Below are positions 24,990 through 34,800 of a stretch of DNA of 64,000 bases, one piece after another. Location of the stretch: NCBI RefSeq assembly GCF_900103415.1, contig NZ_FMXB01000003.1, forward strand, positions 110,522-174,521, written 5' to 3'. The notes below the pieces were generated by a model that had not been told where the DNA came from, made no database searches, and saw only the letters and a list, made by a program, of their open reading frames with translations. How positions within the stretch are numbered: position 1 is the first letter of the stretch; each line of letters starts with the position of its first letter. This stretch comes from Methanobrevibacter millerae. Lineage in GTDB: Archaea > Methanobacteriota > Methanobacteria > Methanobacteriales > Methanobacteriaceae. A program made the translations under genes and the position numbers.

Positions 24990-26546
24990 TTAATTAATTA
25001 TTCTTTTATACAGATATATTCCATCTATATTGGTTTCTTCAGTATAATTCGTCAGATTAAGCTCTTTGTGTGAAATGTAATAATCTATCGATGCACTTTC
25101 AATGCTGCCTATCCTGTCATTCGGTATTCCCGTTACGTTTTTGCCAAGATACCAGTGGTACGGCCGCATATTATAGGTTCCGATTATCATGTCTGTGTAA
25201 TTGTCATTGTTTGAAATGATATAGTCTGAAATCTCTTCAGGACCCATGTAATATCTCGTATCCTCAAATGTCATGGTAAACGCAAAGCCCTGAACGATAA
25301 AAAGCACGATTAATACTATTGGAAGAATCTTCTTTTTAGGTATCCTTTCGTTAATTTCCTCAACAGCCACCATTAAAAAGTATGTGAATGCGGGAAATGC
25401 CGGAATGATGTATCTGTTGACCTTGATTACGTAATATGAGAAGAATATGAAGTTTGCCAGAAGCCAACCTGCCATCATCAGTCCGCCCTGGTTTTTGCTG
25501 TTTTTTCCAATGATTAATAATCCTAAAAAGGTGATTATTATCGTAATGAACGAGCTGAAGTGATTGAAGGTCACAAGAGCTATTAACAGAAGAATTATTC
25601 CGATGATTTTCTCCTTGTTCAATTCAAAATTGCATTTTTTAGCCCATAAAACTGCACCGACAGCCATTATCACCAATACCAGTCCTGAAAGGATTGTGGG
25701 ATTTTCAAGGGCAGGAGTATGCTTTACAAACACTATGCTTGAAGACGAAATGAAATTCGGAAAGTTGACGATGTAATAGGTGAGGTCTGTATTGTAGGCC
25801 GCATCTTTAGTAGATCCAAGGGTTCCTCCGGCTCCTCCGGCAAGCAGGTCGGTAAAACCGAGGTTTCCATTGCTCATCGTATTGACAGTAACTAAAATGA
25901 TGGTGCTTAGGATGGCCGCAATTGCCAGGCCGATGAGCATGTATTTCAAGTCCTTTCTGTTAATCTTAAATGAATTGTGGTAGATATAGCACAGCACTAT
26001 TACAGGAAGAATCAGGCCAGTGTTGTATCTTGTGAAAAATGAGATTACAAACATGACGATTGCTCCAACGTAATATTTCGGAGTGTCCATGGCCCTAATC
26101 GTGAAATATATTGCCCAGATGGTGACTGCAACTGAAGGTACGTCCAGACTGCCGTTTGCAAGCCAGGTGAGGCTAAGGGCAAGTCCTGAATAGACTATTG
26201 CTCCCGTTAAGCTTAAAAGCTTGTCGAATCTTGTCCTTAAAAGCAGGTACATTCCAACGTTTCCAAGTATTGCAAAGATTCCGGTAACGATGTAGATTGC
26301 CAGCCTGTCGACAAGTCCCGCCCTGAAGAGAAGGGAGGTTAAAAAACAGATTACTGGTGAGAGAAAAATGTCATAGGTTGAATAGATATTGGTTCCCGTA
26401 AAGTAAAGGGCGTTTCTCAGGTATAGGAATATGTCTGAGCAGTAAATGCCCAGATTCATGTTGAAATTGATGTAGTATCCAATCAGTATGCAGCTGAATA
26501 CAAAGACGAATATGATTTCCTTTTTGTCTTTTAGATTTAGATTCAT
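24990..26546 (-). CDS. GT39-like (GT-C) membrane glycosyltransferase candidate
   Basis: A 518-residue membrane protein with about 11-12 hydrophobic helices. The first extracytoplasmic loop has YCSDIFLYLRNALYF with an Asp typical of GT-C enzymes of the PMT/ArnT group. A soluble C-terminal segment (about 440-518) includes YIISNNDNYTDMIIGTYNMR and NVTGIPNDRI. Such enzymes move sugars from polyprenyl-phosphate donors to proteins or lipids on the outer side of the membrane; substrate here is unknown. It is separated by 16 bases from the UbiA gene on the same strand, downstream of it, so they may be co-transcribed. Confidence 0.6.
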   Translation of the reverse strand: MNLNLKDKKEIIFVFVFSCILIGYYINFNMNLGIYCSDIFLYLRNALYFTGTNIYSTYDIFLSPVICFLTSLLFRAGLVDRLAIYIVTGIFAILGNVGMYLLLRTRFDKLLSLTGAIVYSGLALSLTWLANGSLDVPSVAVTIWAIYFTIRAMDTPKYYVGAIVMFVISFFTRYNTGLILPVIVLCYIYHNSFKINRKDLKYMLIGLAIAAILSTIILVTVNTMSNGNLGFTDLLAGGAGGTLGSTKDAAYNTDLTYYIVNFPNFISSSSIVFVKHTPALENPTILSGLVLVIMAVGAVLWAKKCNFELNKEKIIGIILLLIALVTFNHFSSFITIIITFLGLLIIGKNSKNQGGLMMAGWLLANFIFFSYYVIKVNRYIIPAFPAFTYFLMVAVEEINERIPKKKILPIVLIVLFIVQGFAFTMTFEDTRYYMGPEEISDYIISNNDNYTDMIIGTYNMRPYHWYLGKNVTGIPNDRIGSIESASIDYYISHKELNLTNYTEETNIDGIYLYKRIIN

Positions 26547-26561
26547 TTCTAATCACTTTGT

Positions 26562-27404
26562 TTAAAACGATCCGACTGCAAATGCGACAAATGCAATCAG
26601 CATTCCGATTTTAAGGTATTTGGACACTTTGGCCGCATTTTCAGATTCCTGATTTTTAAGAAAGATAATTCCTGAATAGATGAATATCAGCACTGCAACG
26701 GATATTATCGCCATATAATAGATGTTGAATATGTGATTATAATATAAAAGCGGACAGAGGCCGCAATCAAGGATTATCAGCACGAAAGTGATTATTGCTG
26801 ATGGCTTCGTTCCGTAAAGTATTGGGAAGGTTTTAGCCCCTTCGGACTTGTCTCCTTCAATGTCTTCCACATCTTTCGTGATTTCCCTTGCCGTTGTCAT
26901 TATGAATGCAAAGAATCCCAAAAAGATTGAAATAGAAATTATCGGCTCGGTACCGATTGAATATCCTCCGAAAGCAAAGCAAAGTCCCGTCATGAATCCT
27001 ACAGTCAGATTCCCGATTAAAGGAGTTGATTTCAGTTTATATGCGTAAACATACAAAACAACGTCTGCAAAGAGAACTATGGCGAATGGAATCCAGCTTC
27101 CCGTCAGATAGCTGATTAGCGCTCCACATACAGTTCCCGCTAAAAAGAGTCCGTAAGCGTAGTTTCTTGCAGTCTTTGGAGTGATTCTGCCTGAAGGTAT
27201 CGGCCTTGAAGGCTTGTTAATCAGGTCGATTTTATAATCGAAATAATCGTTGATTACGTTTCCTGCACTTATCTCAAAAAGCACCGCCAGCATTGCAAGT
27301 ATTATGGGAATGGAAACGGTATGGTCAACGATAGCCACAAGAACGATAGCTATTCCCGCCATCACCACATTTCCTGGTCTTAAAATTTCTATATACGGAT
27401 TCAT
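26562..27404 (-). CDS. Digeranylgeranylglyceryl phosphate synthase (UbiA family)
   Basis: Membrane prenyltransferase that adds the second geranylgeranyl chain in archaeal ether-lipid synthesis. The 280-residue sequence has about nine hydrophobic helices and both Asp-rich motifs: NDYFDYKIDLINKPSRPIPS (about residues 52-71) and TAREITKDVEDIEGD (about 170-184). The start MNPYIEILRPGNVVMAG is typical. It is divergent from the inositol-phosphate synthase gene (27583), so two archaeal lipid genes share one promoter region. A GT39-like gene follows on the same strand. Confidence 0.9.
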   Translation of the reverse strand: MNPYIEILRPGNVVMAGIAIVLVAIVDHTVSIPIILAMLAVLFEISAGNVINDYFDYKIDLINKPSRPIPSGRITPKTARNYAYGLFLAGTVCGALISYLTGSWIPFAIVLFADVVLYVYAYKLKSTPLIGNLTVGFMTGLCFAFGGYSIGTEPIISISIFLGFFAFIMTTAREITKDVEDIEGDKSEGAKTFPILYGTKPSAIITFVLIILDCGLCPLLYYNHIFNIYYMAIISVAVLIFIYSGIIFLKNQESENAAKVSKYLKIGMLIAFVAFAVGSF

Positions 27405-27582
27405 GTTTTCACTTAAAGAATTATTTTTTAAAGGCTTATTGCCTCTTTAAAGCTATTTAATCAGTGAAATAGCATATTAATGATTGCTTTCACTTATCAA
27501 TAATTATAAAAACTATTAAATATTACATATTATAATATATTATTTTATTATTTATATTATTACTTTTTAGCTGGTGTTAAAT

Positions 27583-28677
27583 TTGAACAAGATTAAGATA
27601 GCAATAGTTGGGATAGGAAACTGTGCGAGTTCCCTTATCCAAGGAATTCACTATTATGATGGAAAAAACCCTGAAGATGCAATAGGACTTATGCACTGGG
27701 AAATCGGAGGCTACAAACCAAGCGATATTGATGTTGTAGCTGCATTTGACGTTGATGCAAGAAAAGTTGGAAAAACAATTGATGAGGCAATATTCGCCAA
27801 ACCGAACTGCACAACCGTTTTTCAGAAAGACATACCAAAATACGACGTAAAGGTAAGCATGGGTCACGTTTTGGACGGAGTTGCAGAGCACATGTCCAAG
27901 TATGATGATGAATTCACTTTCGTCGTAAGCGATGAGGAACCTGTCGACGTTGTAGAGGTTTTAAAGGAAAGCGGCGCTGAAATACTCGTTAATTACTTGC
28001 CTGTAGGTTCAGAAGAGGCCGCAAGATACTACGCTCAATGCGCACTTGACGCAGGAGTTGCCTACGTTAACTGTATGCCAGTATTCATTGTAAGCGATGA
28101 CGAATGGGATGCTAAATTCAGAGAAAAAGGAATTCCTATTGTTGGAGACGACATCAAGGCTCAAATCGGTGCTACTATTACACACAGAACACTAGCTAGC
28201 TTATTCATGGATAGGGGAGTTAAATTAGATAAAACCTATCAGATTAATACCGGTGGTAATACCGACTTTTTGAACATGCTTAACAGGGATCGTCTGGATT
28301 CCAAAAAGGAATCAAAAACCGAAGCTGTCCAGTCAGTCTTAAAGGAAAGGATGGACGACAGGGATATCCATATCGGACCTAGTGACTACGTCCCATGGCA
28401 AAACGACAATAAATTATGCTTCCTCAGAATGGAAGGACGTACCTTCGGGGACGTTCCTATGAACATTGAGCTTCGCTTAAGCGTTGAGGATTCACCTAAT
28501 TCCGCAGGCTGTGTCATTGATGCAGTAAGATGCTGTAAAATAGGTTTGGAAAGAGGTATCGGTGGACAATTAACTTCTATTTCTTCATACACCATGAAAC
28601 ACCCTCCAATCCAATACACAGACGACGAAGCATACGATAATGTTGAAAAATTCATTTCCGGCGATTTGGAAAGATAA
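27583..28677 (+). CDS. ino1: myo-Inositol-1-phosphate synthase
   Basis: Converts glucose 6-phosphate to inositol 3-phosphate, the precursor of archaetidylinositol, with NAD+ as cofactor. The protein starts KIKIAIVGIGNCASSLIQGI (Rossmann nucleotide motif). It also has IVGDDIKAQIGATITHRTLA (about residues 187-206) and a TGGNTDFLNM segment (about 223-232) characteristic of the family. The start is placed at TTG 27583, because GGTGTT lies 6 bases upstream, matching the site used by other genes here. The GTG at 27574 is within that site. At about 364 residues it fits the prokaryotic size. Confidence 0.93.
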   Translation: MNKIKIAIVGIGNCASSLIQGIHYYDGKNPEDAIGLMHWEIGGYKPSDIDVVAAFDVDARKVGKTIDEAIFAKPNCTTVFQKDIPKYDVKVSMGHVLDGVAEHMSKYDDEFTFVVSDEEPVDVVEVLKESGAEILVNYLPVGSEEAARYYAQCALDAGVAYVNCMPVFIVSDDEWDAKFREKGIPIVGDDIKAQIGATITHRTLASLFMDRGVKLDKTYQINTGGNTDFLNMLNRDRLDSKKESKTEAVQSVLKERMDDRDIHIGPSDYVPWQNDNKLCFLRMEGRTFGDVPMNIELRLSVEDSPNSAGCVIDAVRCCKIGLERGIGGQLTSISSYTMKHPPIQYTDDEAYDNVEKFISGDLER

Positions 28678-28803
28678 TTTTTCAATCCCTATTTTTTTTA
28701 TTAGTATTACAAATTTATTAATATATGAACATACATATATTGTAGTATAATGTATGAAAATTACTCAGTTAACTGTAAATAATTTTAAAGAGGTGTTAAA
28801 TAA

Positions 28804-30510
28804 ATGGCTAAAGTAAGAATTACTGAAACTGCACTTCGGGATGCCCACCAGTCCTTACTTGCAACTAGGATGAGAACCAGGGACATGGTTCCTATTGCAG
28901 AAGAGATGGATAAAGTAGGATACTTCTCTGTTGAAGCGTGGGGTGGAGCAACTTTTGATACATGTATCAGATATTTAAATGAGGATCCCTGGGAAAGATT
29001 AAGGAACTTAAAGTCTGAATTTAATAAAACTCCTATTCAAATGCTTTTAAGGGGACAAAACCTAGTGGGTTATAAGCATTATCCTGATGACGTCGTTACA
29101 AAATTCGTTGAAAAATCCTATGAAAACGGTGTAGACATTTTTAGAGTTTTCGATGCCTTAAACGATATCAGAAATATGGAAAAGGCAATTAAAGTCGCAA
29201 AAGCTCAGGGCGCCCATGTACAGGGTACAATCAGCTACACCATCAGTCCGGTTCATACCCTGGACGATTTCGTGGATTTGGCCAAGGAGCTTGAAGCTCT
29301 TGACTGTGATTCCGTGGCCATCAAGGACATGGCAGGACTTATTACTCCTTCAGCCGCATATGATTTGGTATCCAAACTCAAAGAGGAAACCGATTTGCTG
29401 GTTGACCTGCACTGCCACTGTACAAGCGGAATGACTCCTATCAGCTATTATGCCGCATGTCAGGCAGGCGTGGACATACTGGACACTGCTATTTCACCGC
29501 TCTCCTGGGGTACTTCACAGCCTCCAACCGAGAGTATGGTTGCAGCCCTCCAGGGAACTCCGTATGACACGGAATTGGACTTGAAACAGCTGGCGTCAAT
29601 TAAAAAGTACTTTGAAGACATCAAGGAAAAGTACGCAACAATACTTGACCCTATCGCTGAAAGTATCGATGCAGATGTATTATTGTATCAGATTCCTGGC
29701 GGAATGCTTTCAAATCTCATTTCACAGCTCAAGGAACAGAACGCCCTTGACAGGTACAACGACGTGCTTGAGGAAATGCCACGTGTTAGGAAGGACATGG
29801 GTTATCCTCCGCTCGTAACTCCGACAAGCCAGATTGTAGGTATCCAGGCGGTCATGAACGTCCTCGGTGGAGAAAGGTACAAAACCGTATCCAACGAAGT
29901 CAAGGAATACATGAAAGGAAATTACGGAAGGCCTCCTGCACCTGTTGATCCTGAAATCTCCAAGAAAATAATCGGAGACGAAGAGGTCATTACCTGCAGG
30001 CCTGGAGATCTTTTGGAGCCTGAATTCGACAAATATAAATCCGAAGGAATGGAGAAAGGATTCGTCAAAACCGATGAAGACGCATTGACTTATGCAATGT
30101 ATCCTCCGATTGCCCCTAAATTCCTAAAAGGGGAAGCTGTTGAGGAAGAGCTTAAGGCACCATCCATTGTTGACGATGAAATCGGAATTCCGACCCAGTA
30201 TAACGTTGAAGTTGACGGAGACGTTTATGAAGTTAAAATCATGCCTACCGGATTCATGGAAGTTGAGGAAACCGAAAAAGGTCCTTTCACTCCTGTTGAA
30301 GGTGGAGTATTCTCCTCAATGCAGGGTATGGTAATCAAGGTTAACGTTAACGTTGGAGATAAGGTATCTGAAGGCTCAACAATCGCTGTTATCGAAGCCA
30401 TGAAAATGGAAAACGACATTCAGTCCGAAGTTGAAGGTGTCGTTAAGGAAATTTTCGTGGAACCTGGTGACGCAGTCAGCGCCGGAGATATCCTGATGGT
30501 TATCGAATAG
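28804..30510 (+). CDS. pycB: Pyruvate carboxylase subunit B (biotin carrier and carboxyltransferase)
   Basis: Makes oxaloacetate from pyruvate with the separate biotin carboxylase subunit A, which is not in this window. The 568-residue protein has a DRE-TIM carboxyltransferase domain starting ETALRDAHQSLLATRMRT, with the VDLHCHCTSGMTPISY segment (about residues 200-215). A PYC/OADA linker domain follows. The biotinyl domain has EAMKMENDIQSE with its biotinylated lysine near residue 534. The ATG follows AGGTGTTAAATAA. It feeds the reductive partial TCA pathway whose later enzymes (fumarase beta, SucC, KorDABC) are also in this window. Confidence 0.95.
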   Translation: MAKVRITETALRDAHQSLLATRMRTRDMVPIAEEMDKVGYFSVEAWGGATFDTCIRYLNEDPWERLRNLKSEFNKTPIQMLLRGQNLVGYKHYPDDVVTKFVEKSYENGVDIFRVFDALNDIRNMEKAIKVAKAQGAHVQGTISYTISPVHTLDDFVDLAKELEALDCDSVAIKDMAGLITPSAAYDLVSKLKEETDLLVDLHCHCTSGMTPISYYAACQAGVDILDTAISPLSWGTSQPPTESMVAALQGTPYDTELDLKQLASIKKYFEDIKEKYATILDPIAESIDADVLLYQIPGGMLSNLISQLKEQNALDRYNDVLEEMPRVRKDMGYPPLVTPTSQIVGIQAVMNVLGGERYKTVSNEVKEYMKGNYGRPPAPVDPEISKKIIGDEEVITCRPGDLLEPEFDKYKSEGMEKGFVKTDEDALTYAMYPPIAPKFLKGEAVEEELKAPSIVDDEIGIPTQYNVEVDGDVYEVKIMPTGFMEVEETEKGPFTPVEGGVFSSMQGMVIKVNVNVGDKVSEGSTIAVIEAMKMENDIQSEVEGVVKEIFVEPGDAVSAGDILMVIE

Positions 30511-30846
30511 ATAACCTACTTATTATTTTTTTTAAATTTTTTATTATTTTATATTGATAAATTATTATTTTGATTATTCTACAAATTAAATTTTTAGGAT
30601 TTTGTACATATTTTAATCATTGGTGCATTTTGTTGCTTTTTTTAATAAATATTGAATGTTAACATCGTGAATTTTGCCCGGTTAGTCATTTTCAATAGTA
30701 AAAGATTGTCATTTTGTTTAATTTTTTCATTGAATATGTTATAATCTTTTAGAAAATCAATTAGACAAATTTATATATTTCAGAGTATAAAGATTATAAT
30801 ATCGAAGTTTTAGATAAAAACTTTGAAAATTTTTTAAGGTGAAAAA
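30511..30846. other. Gene-free gap before the SDR gene
   Basis: The first 40 bases are T-rich runs likely to end the pycB transcript. The middle holds nothing recognisable. A TATA-like box (TTTATATATT, 30770-30779) lies ~65 bases before the SDR start. A purine-rich ribosome site, AAGGTGA, ends the gap just before the ATG. Confidence 0.5.
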
Positions 30847-31617
30847 ATGAAAAACTACTTTGATATTAAAGATAAGGTCGCTCTTGTTACTGGAGCATCT
30901 TCCGGTCTCGGTTGGCAAATTGCTCAGGCATACGCTAGCCAAGGAGCTAAATTAGCATTATTCGCTAGAAGAGAAGAAAGACTCATCGAAAACAAAAAAA
31001 TCTTAGAAGATGAATATGGCGTTGAAGTCATGTACGCCATAACGGATGTCGGAGACCCTGAAAACATCGCCGAATCTGTTAAAAAAGTAGTTGACCATTT
31101 CGGAAGAATCGATATCCTCGTAACCGCAGCTGGTATGGGTAACAACAAACCTGTTGTCGACCAAAGTGCTGACGAATGGGATAGACACATTAAAATCGAC
31201 TTAAGCGGTGTATACTACACCTGTGCAGAAGTCGGTAAAGTAATGATCGAACAAAACTATGGTAAAATTATCAACATCGGTTCAATTCACTCCCGCGTAA
31301 TCTTCCCTGGTGGAGGAATTTCCGCATACTCCTCAGCAAAAGGTGGAGTAATGAACTTAACCAAAAATCTTGCTGTCGAATGGGCTAAATACAACATTAC
31401 CGTTAACGCAATCGGTCCTGCAGTATTCGAAACCGAATTGACTGTAGACAGTATTGAAATGGAAGGATTCATGGACTTAATTACAGCATACTGTCCTATG
31501 GGCAGACTTGGTGAACCTGGTGAACTCGACGGTCTTGCAATTTACTTCGCATCCGACGCTTCCAGTTTCTGTACCGGACAATTGGTCTGTGTAGACGGTG
31601 GTTGGACAGCTATTTAA
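30847..31617 (+). CDS. Short-chain dehydrogenase/reductase
   Basis: A classical SDR of 256 residues: VALVTGASSGLGWQI (cofactor motif GxxxGxG, about residues 11-25), VTAAGMG (about 91-97), INIGSIHSR (catalytic Ser) and the YSSAKGG catalytic Tyr/Lys (about 159-165), ending in the usual CVDGGWTA strand. It resembles gluconate 5-dehydrogenase or 3-oxoacyl reductases; the substrate cannot be determined. An Arg in FARREER after the second strand suggests a preference for NADP(H). It uses highly biased codons (AAC, GGT, ATC), has a strong AAGGTGA site and a strong terminator, so it is probably highly expressed. Confidence 0.9.
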   Translation: MKNYFDIKDKVALVTGASSGLGWQIAQAYASQGAKLALFARREERLIENKKILEDEYGVEVMYAITDVGDPENIAESVKKVVDHFGRIDILVTAAGMGNNKPVVDQSADEWDRHIKIDLSGVYYTCAEVGKVMIEQNYGKIINIGSIHSRVIFPGGGISAYSSAKGGVMNLTKNLAVEWAKYNITVNAIGPAVFETELTVDSIEMEGFMDLITAYCPMGRLGEPGELDGLAIYFASDASSFCTGQLVCVDGGWTAI

Positions 31618-31646
31618 GTGTAATTTCAAATTACACTTCTTTTTTT
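31616..31646 (+). terminator. Strong terminator after the SDR gene
   Basis: AAGTGTAATTT (31616-31626) pairs perfectly with AAATTACACTT (31628-31638), followed by CTTTTTTT. The hairpin begins within the stop codon. Confidence 0.75.
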
Positions 31647-31678
31647 ATTTTTTAAATTAATTAACTTGATTTAATCTA

Positions 31679-31708
31679 TTTACTAGAATTTTCCAGTAAG
31701 AGTTTTTT
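31679..31708 (+). repeat. Palindromic TTACTnGAA...TTCCAGTAA element, copy 1
   Basis: TTTACTAGAATTTTCCAGTAAGAG followed by T6. A near-palindrome with the same mismatch position as copies at 37526 and 63277. It lies in the gap before the first adhesin gene. It could be a secondary terminator or a dispersed repeat. Confidence 0.55.
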
Positions 31709-31865
31709 CGCATCTGAATATAATCATTAATTAATCGTGATGTGCTATATTTCTTTCATTTGAACGTTTTTTCAATAATTATTATATATCAGTAAAAACA
31801 TATATTATAATGTAAAGAATACTTAACAATATTTAAATTGTGCTTTACAAACTGATGTGATAATT

Positions 31866-34800
31866 ATGAAATCAAATAAAAAAATTCTATGTTTGCTTAT
31901 TGCATTAATCATGCTTTTAGCCGTTAATGCGGTAAGTGCAACGGAAGACACTTCAGATATCATTGCAGCTGATGACTCTGCAATCGATTCCGAGATTAGT
32001 CTTTCTCAAGATAATGAATTGGGGGCTGGGGAAACCTTTGTCATTACAAACACAACGTTCAGCAATTATTTCACTGCTGATGGTGAGTTGAATGGCAATG
32101 TTAGTGAAGGCTCTACTTTGGACTTCCAAGGTACTTTTACCGGTACTGATTATAAAGTAAACATAACTAAACCGGTAACAATCATTTCAAGTACTGAGGA
32201 TGCGCTGTTTAACGATATTGGTAAAAAGGATACTGCTGGCGGTTGTTTCCATATCTCTGCCGGCGGATCCGGTACTACCGTAACTGGTTTAAACTTTATA
32301 AACTCTGCATTTTACGTAACCGGAGCTTCTGATGTTGTGATTGAAGATATCTACATGATGGCTAACATGTCAGGTGTAGGTTCCGGAACTGGTTTCATGT
32401 GTGTTCAGGCAGGTTCAAAAAATGTAACTGTTAAAGACAGCTATTTTGAAAACAGGGGAACTGGTTCAAGCATAATCGTTATTGGATATTCAGATTACTG
32501 TACTGTAGACAACAATGAAGTAGTAATTAATGGAAGTAGCGGTAATGCGGTCTATATAACCACTTATGTTCCTGCCAAATGGACAGGCACTGCACCTACA
32601 GGAAATGTCATTTCAAACAATTATATCCATGGTTTGAAATCCGGCTTTTGTATGGCGCTTGTTGTTGCAGGAAATGAAAACTTAATTGAAAACAACACAA
32701 TCGATTATAACGGTGCAAGCGGTATTGCAGGCCAGTCATTTTCCGCCCAAAACAATAATAACTATACAAACAATGTTTTAACCGGCGGATGCAGTTTCAC
32801 GGCCGGTGATTTTTCCTACGTTTCAGGAAACATTGTTGACGGTTCAATGACTGCAGGTTCCGATAGTATTGTTGAAGACAATCAAATGAAATCATTGTCA
32901 TTATCAAAAGCAAATGCTGTTGTTGACAATAACATTATCGGTGAAGGTGGTGTAACCCTTAATGCGGCCGCTTTAAACACTACATTGACCAACAATATCA
33001 TTTTATCTCCTGTAACGGTCAAATCCAAAAACAACACCATTCAAAACAATACCATTAGTGCTGAAAGCGAATATGCAATTGACTTAACTACAACCACAGG
33101 AAATGAAGTTTCATTCAACACCTTATCTTCCAATGATTACATGGGGGATGAAGCAGTTAAAAGCAATGGAAACAACTCCGTTCACGATAACGCTGCATTG
33201 GGCAATGTTGTAACTAAAGACAATTTCTTCGTTTTCTTCGATACTGACGGAAACTACAGAGACCTTAATTTCACTGTATTGTACTTTAAAGGTGAATTCG
33301 ATAATTTGGTGGATGCAATTACAATCAATAAAAATATAACTGTCTTAAGCCTGAACGCCACTTTAAATAACATGGCATTCATTCTGCTCGCTGACAGCAT
33401 TAATTTAAACGGACTTAAAATGAACTTCGACGCTGCTCCTGTTTCAACCATGGGTTCAGCTATTTTAATCAATGGAACAAACGCTACAATTGAAGACATG
33501 CTAATCAGCTATGTTTTAAATGAATCCGATACTGCATATATTATTTACGCAGAAAATGCCGATGATTTATGTATATTGGGTAATGAATTCTATTTGAACG
33601 CTAAAACTGACGGAAGTGAGGTAAATAACGTCATTTATGTTTCAGACACTTCAGACATATTGCTGGAGGATAATATCATTTTAGCTGATATTCCGTCATG
33701 CTACGTCGACTGGAAAGAAGTCCCTCCGGCAAGCGGCAATTGGGTTAAATTCCCTGTCAGTGAAGGCCTGGTCTTTGAAGGATGCAGTGACCTGACCATA
33801 GTTGACAATTTCATTGGCGTTAGCTACAATGATGTTGTTGGAAGTTATGACACGATTTACGTAGTCGATATTAAAAATTCCAGTGGCGTTGAATTCAGTG
33901 ATAACAACGTTTCAGGTATAGGCAAAACTTACATTTACGGATTATACGTTGAAGCTGACGATTTGATTGTTGACAATAATATTTTTACCATAAAATCCGA
34001 TTATTATGTCAATGATATGGAAATTGAAGCCTCTTTAGACGCTACTGTAAGCAATAACATTTTTACTGCTGAGGCTGAAAGTCTTGCATATCCGATTTAT
34101 TCAGGCATGAATGGCGGAGATTTGGAAGTTGAATATATCAACAACACCATTAACGCAAAGGCAGATATCGTTTACGGCATGGAGCTTTGCGGCTCAAATG
34201 AAGTCGTTATGGGAAACACAATAAATGTGCTGGGAAATAAAACCACAGGCATTGCTTCTAAAAGCAAAACTTTATACGTTTTCAATAACACCATTAATGC
34301 TCCTGGTGAAAACTTAGGAAATTCATCAGTGGTTGAAATATTCAAATCAATGTCCGTTGGCATTCAACTGGTTAACTCTTTCGCAAGCATTGAAGCAAAT
34401 ACGATCAACTCTGATTCCATAGGCATTCACGCTGAAGGCGGTTCAGTTTTAATTTACAATAATGCAATAAATGTTACTGACAACGGATTGACAGATTCCT
34501 ATGCAATTTTCGCTGAAGAATCAGATGTAAGCATATTAGACAACAATGTGACCTACGTTGGAAATACCTCCGGTGAAACGATAAACAATGCTGTCTGTTT
34601 AAATGACTGCGCTGAATCATTGATTGAAGGCAATGTTTTCGATATTTCCTTCCTTCATGCTATGTTGACTGGAAGGAAATTCCTCCTGGAAGCGGAGTTT
34701 GGGTTAAATTCCCTGTTTCTGAAGGTCTTGTATTCAACAACTGTTCAGCTTTAAACTTCACTGATAATACAGTTGATGTTGAAGCCAATTCCGCAATCGG

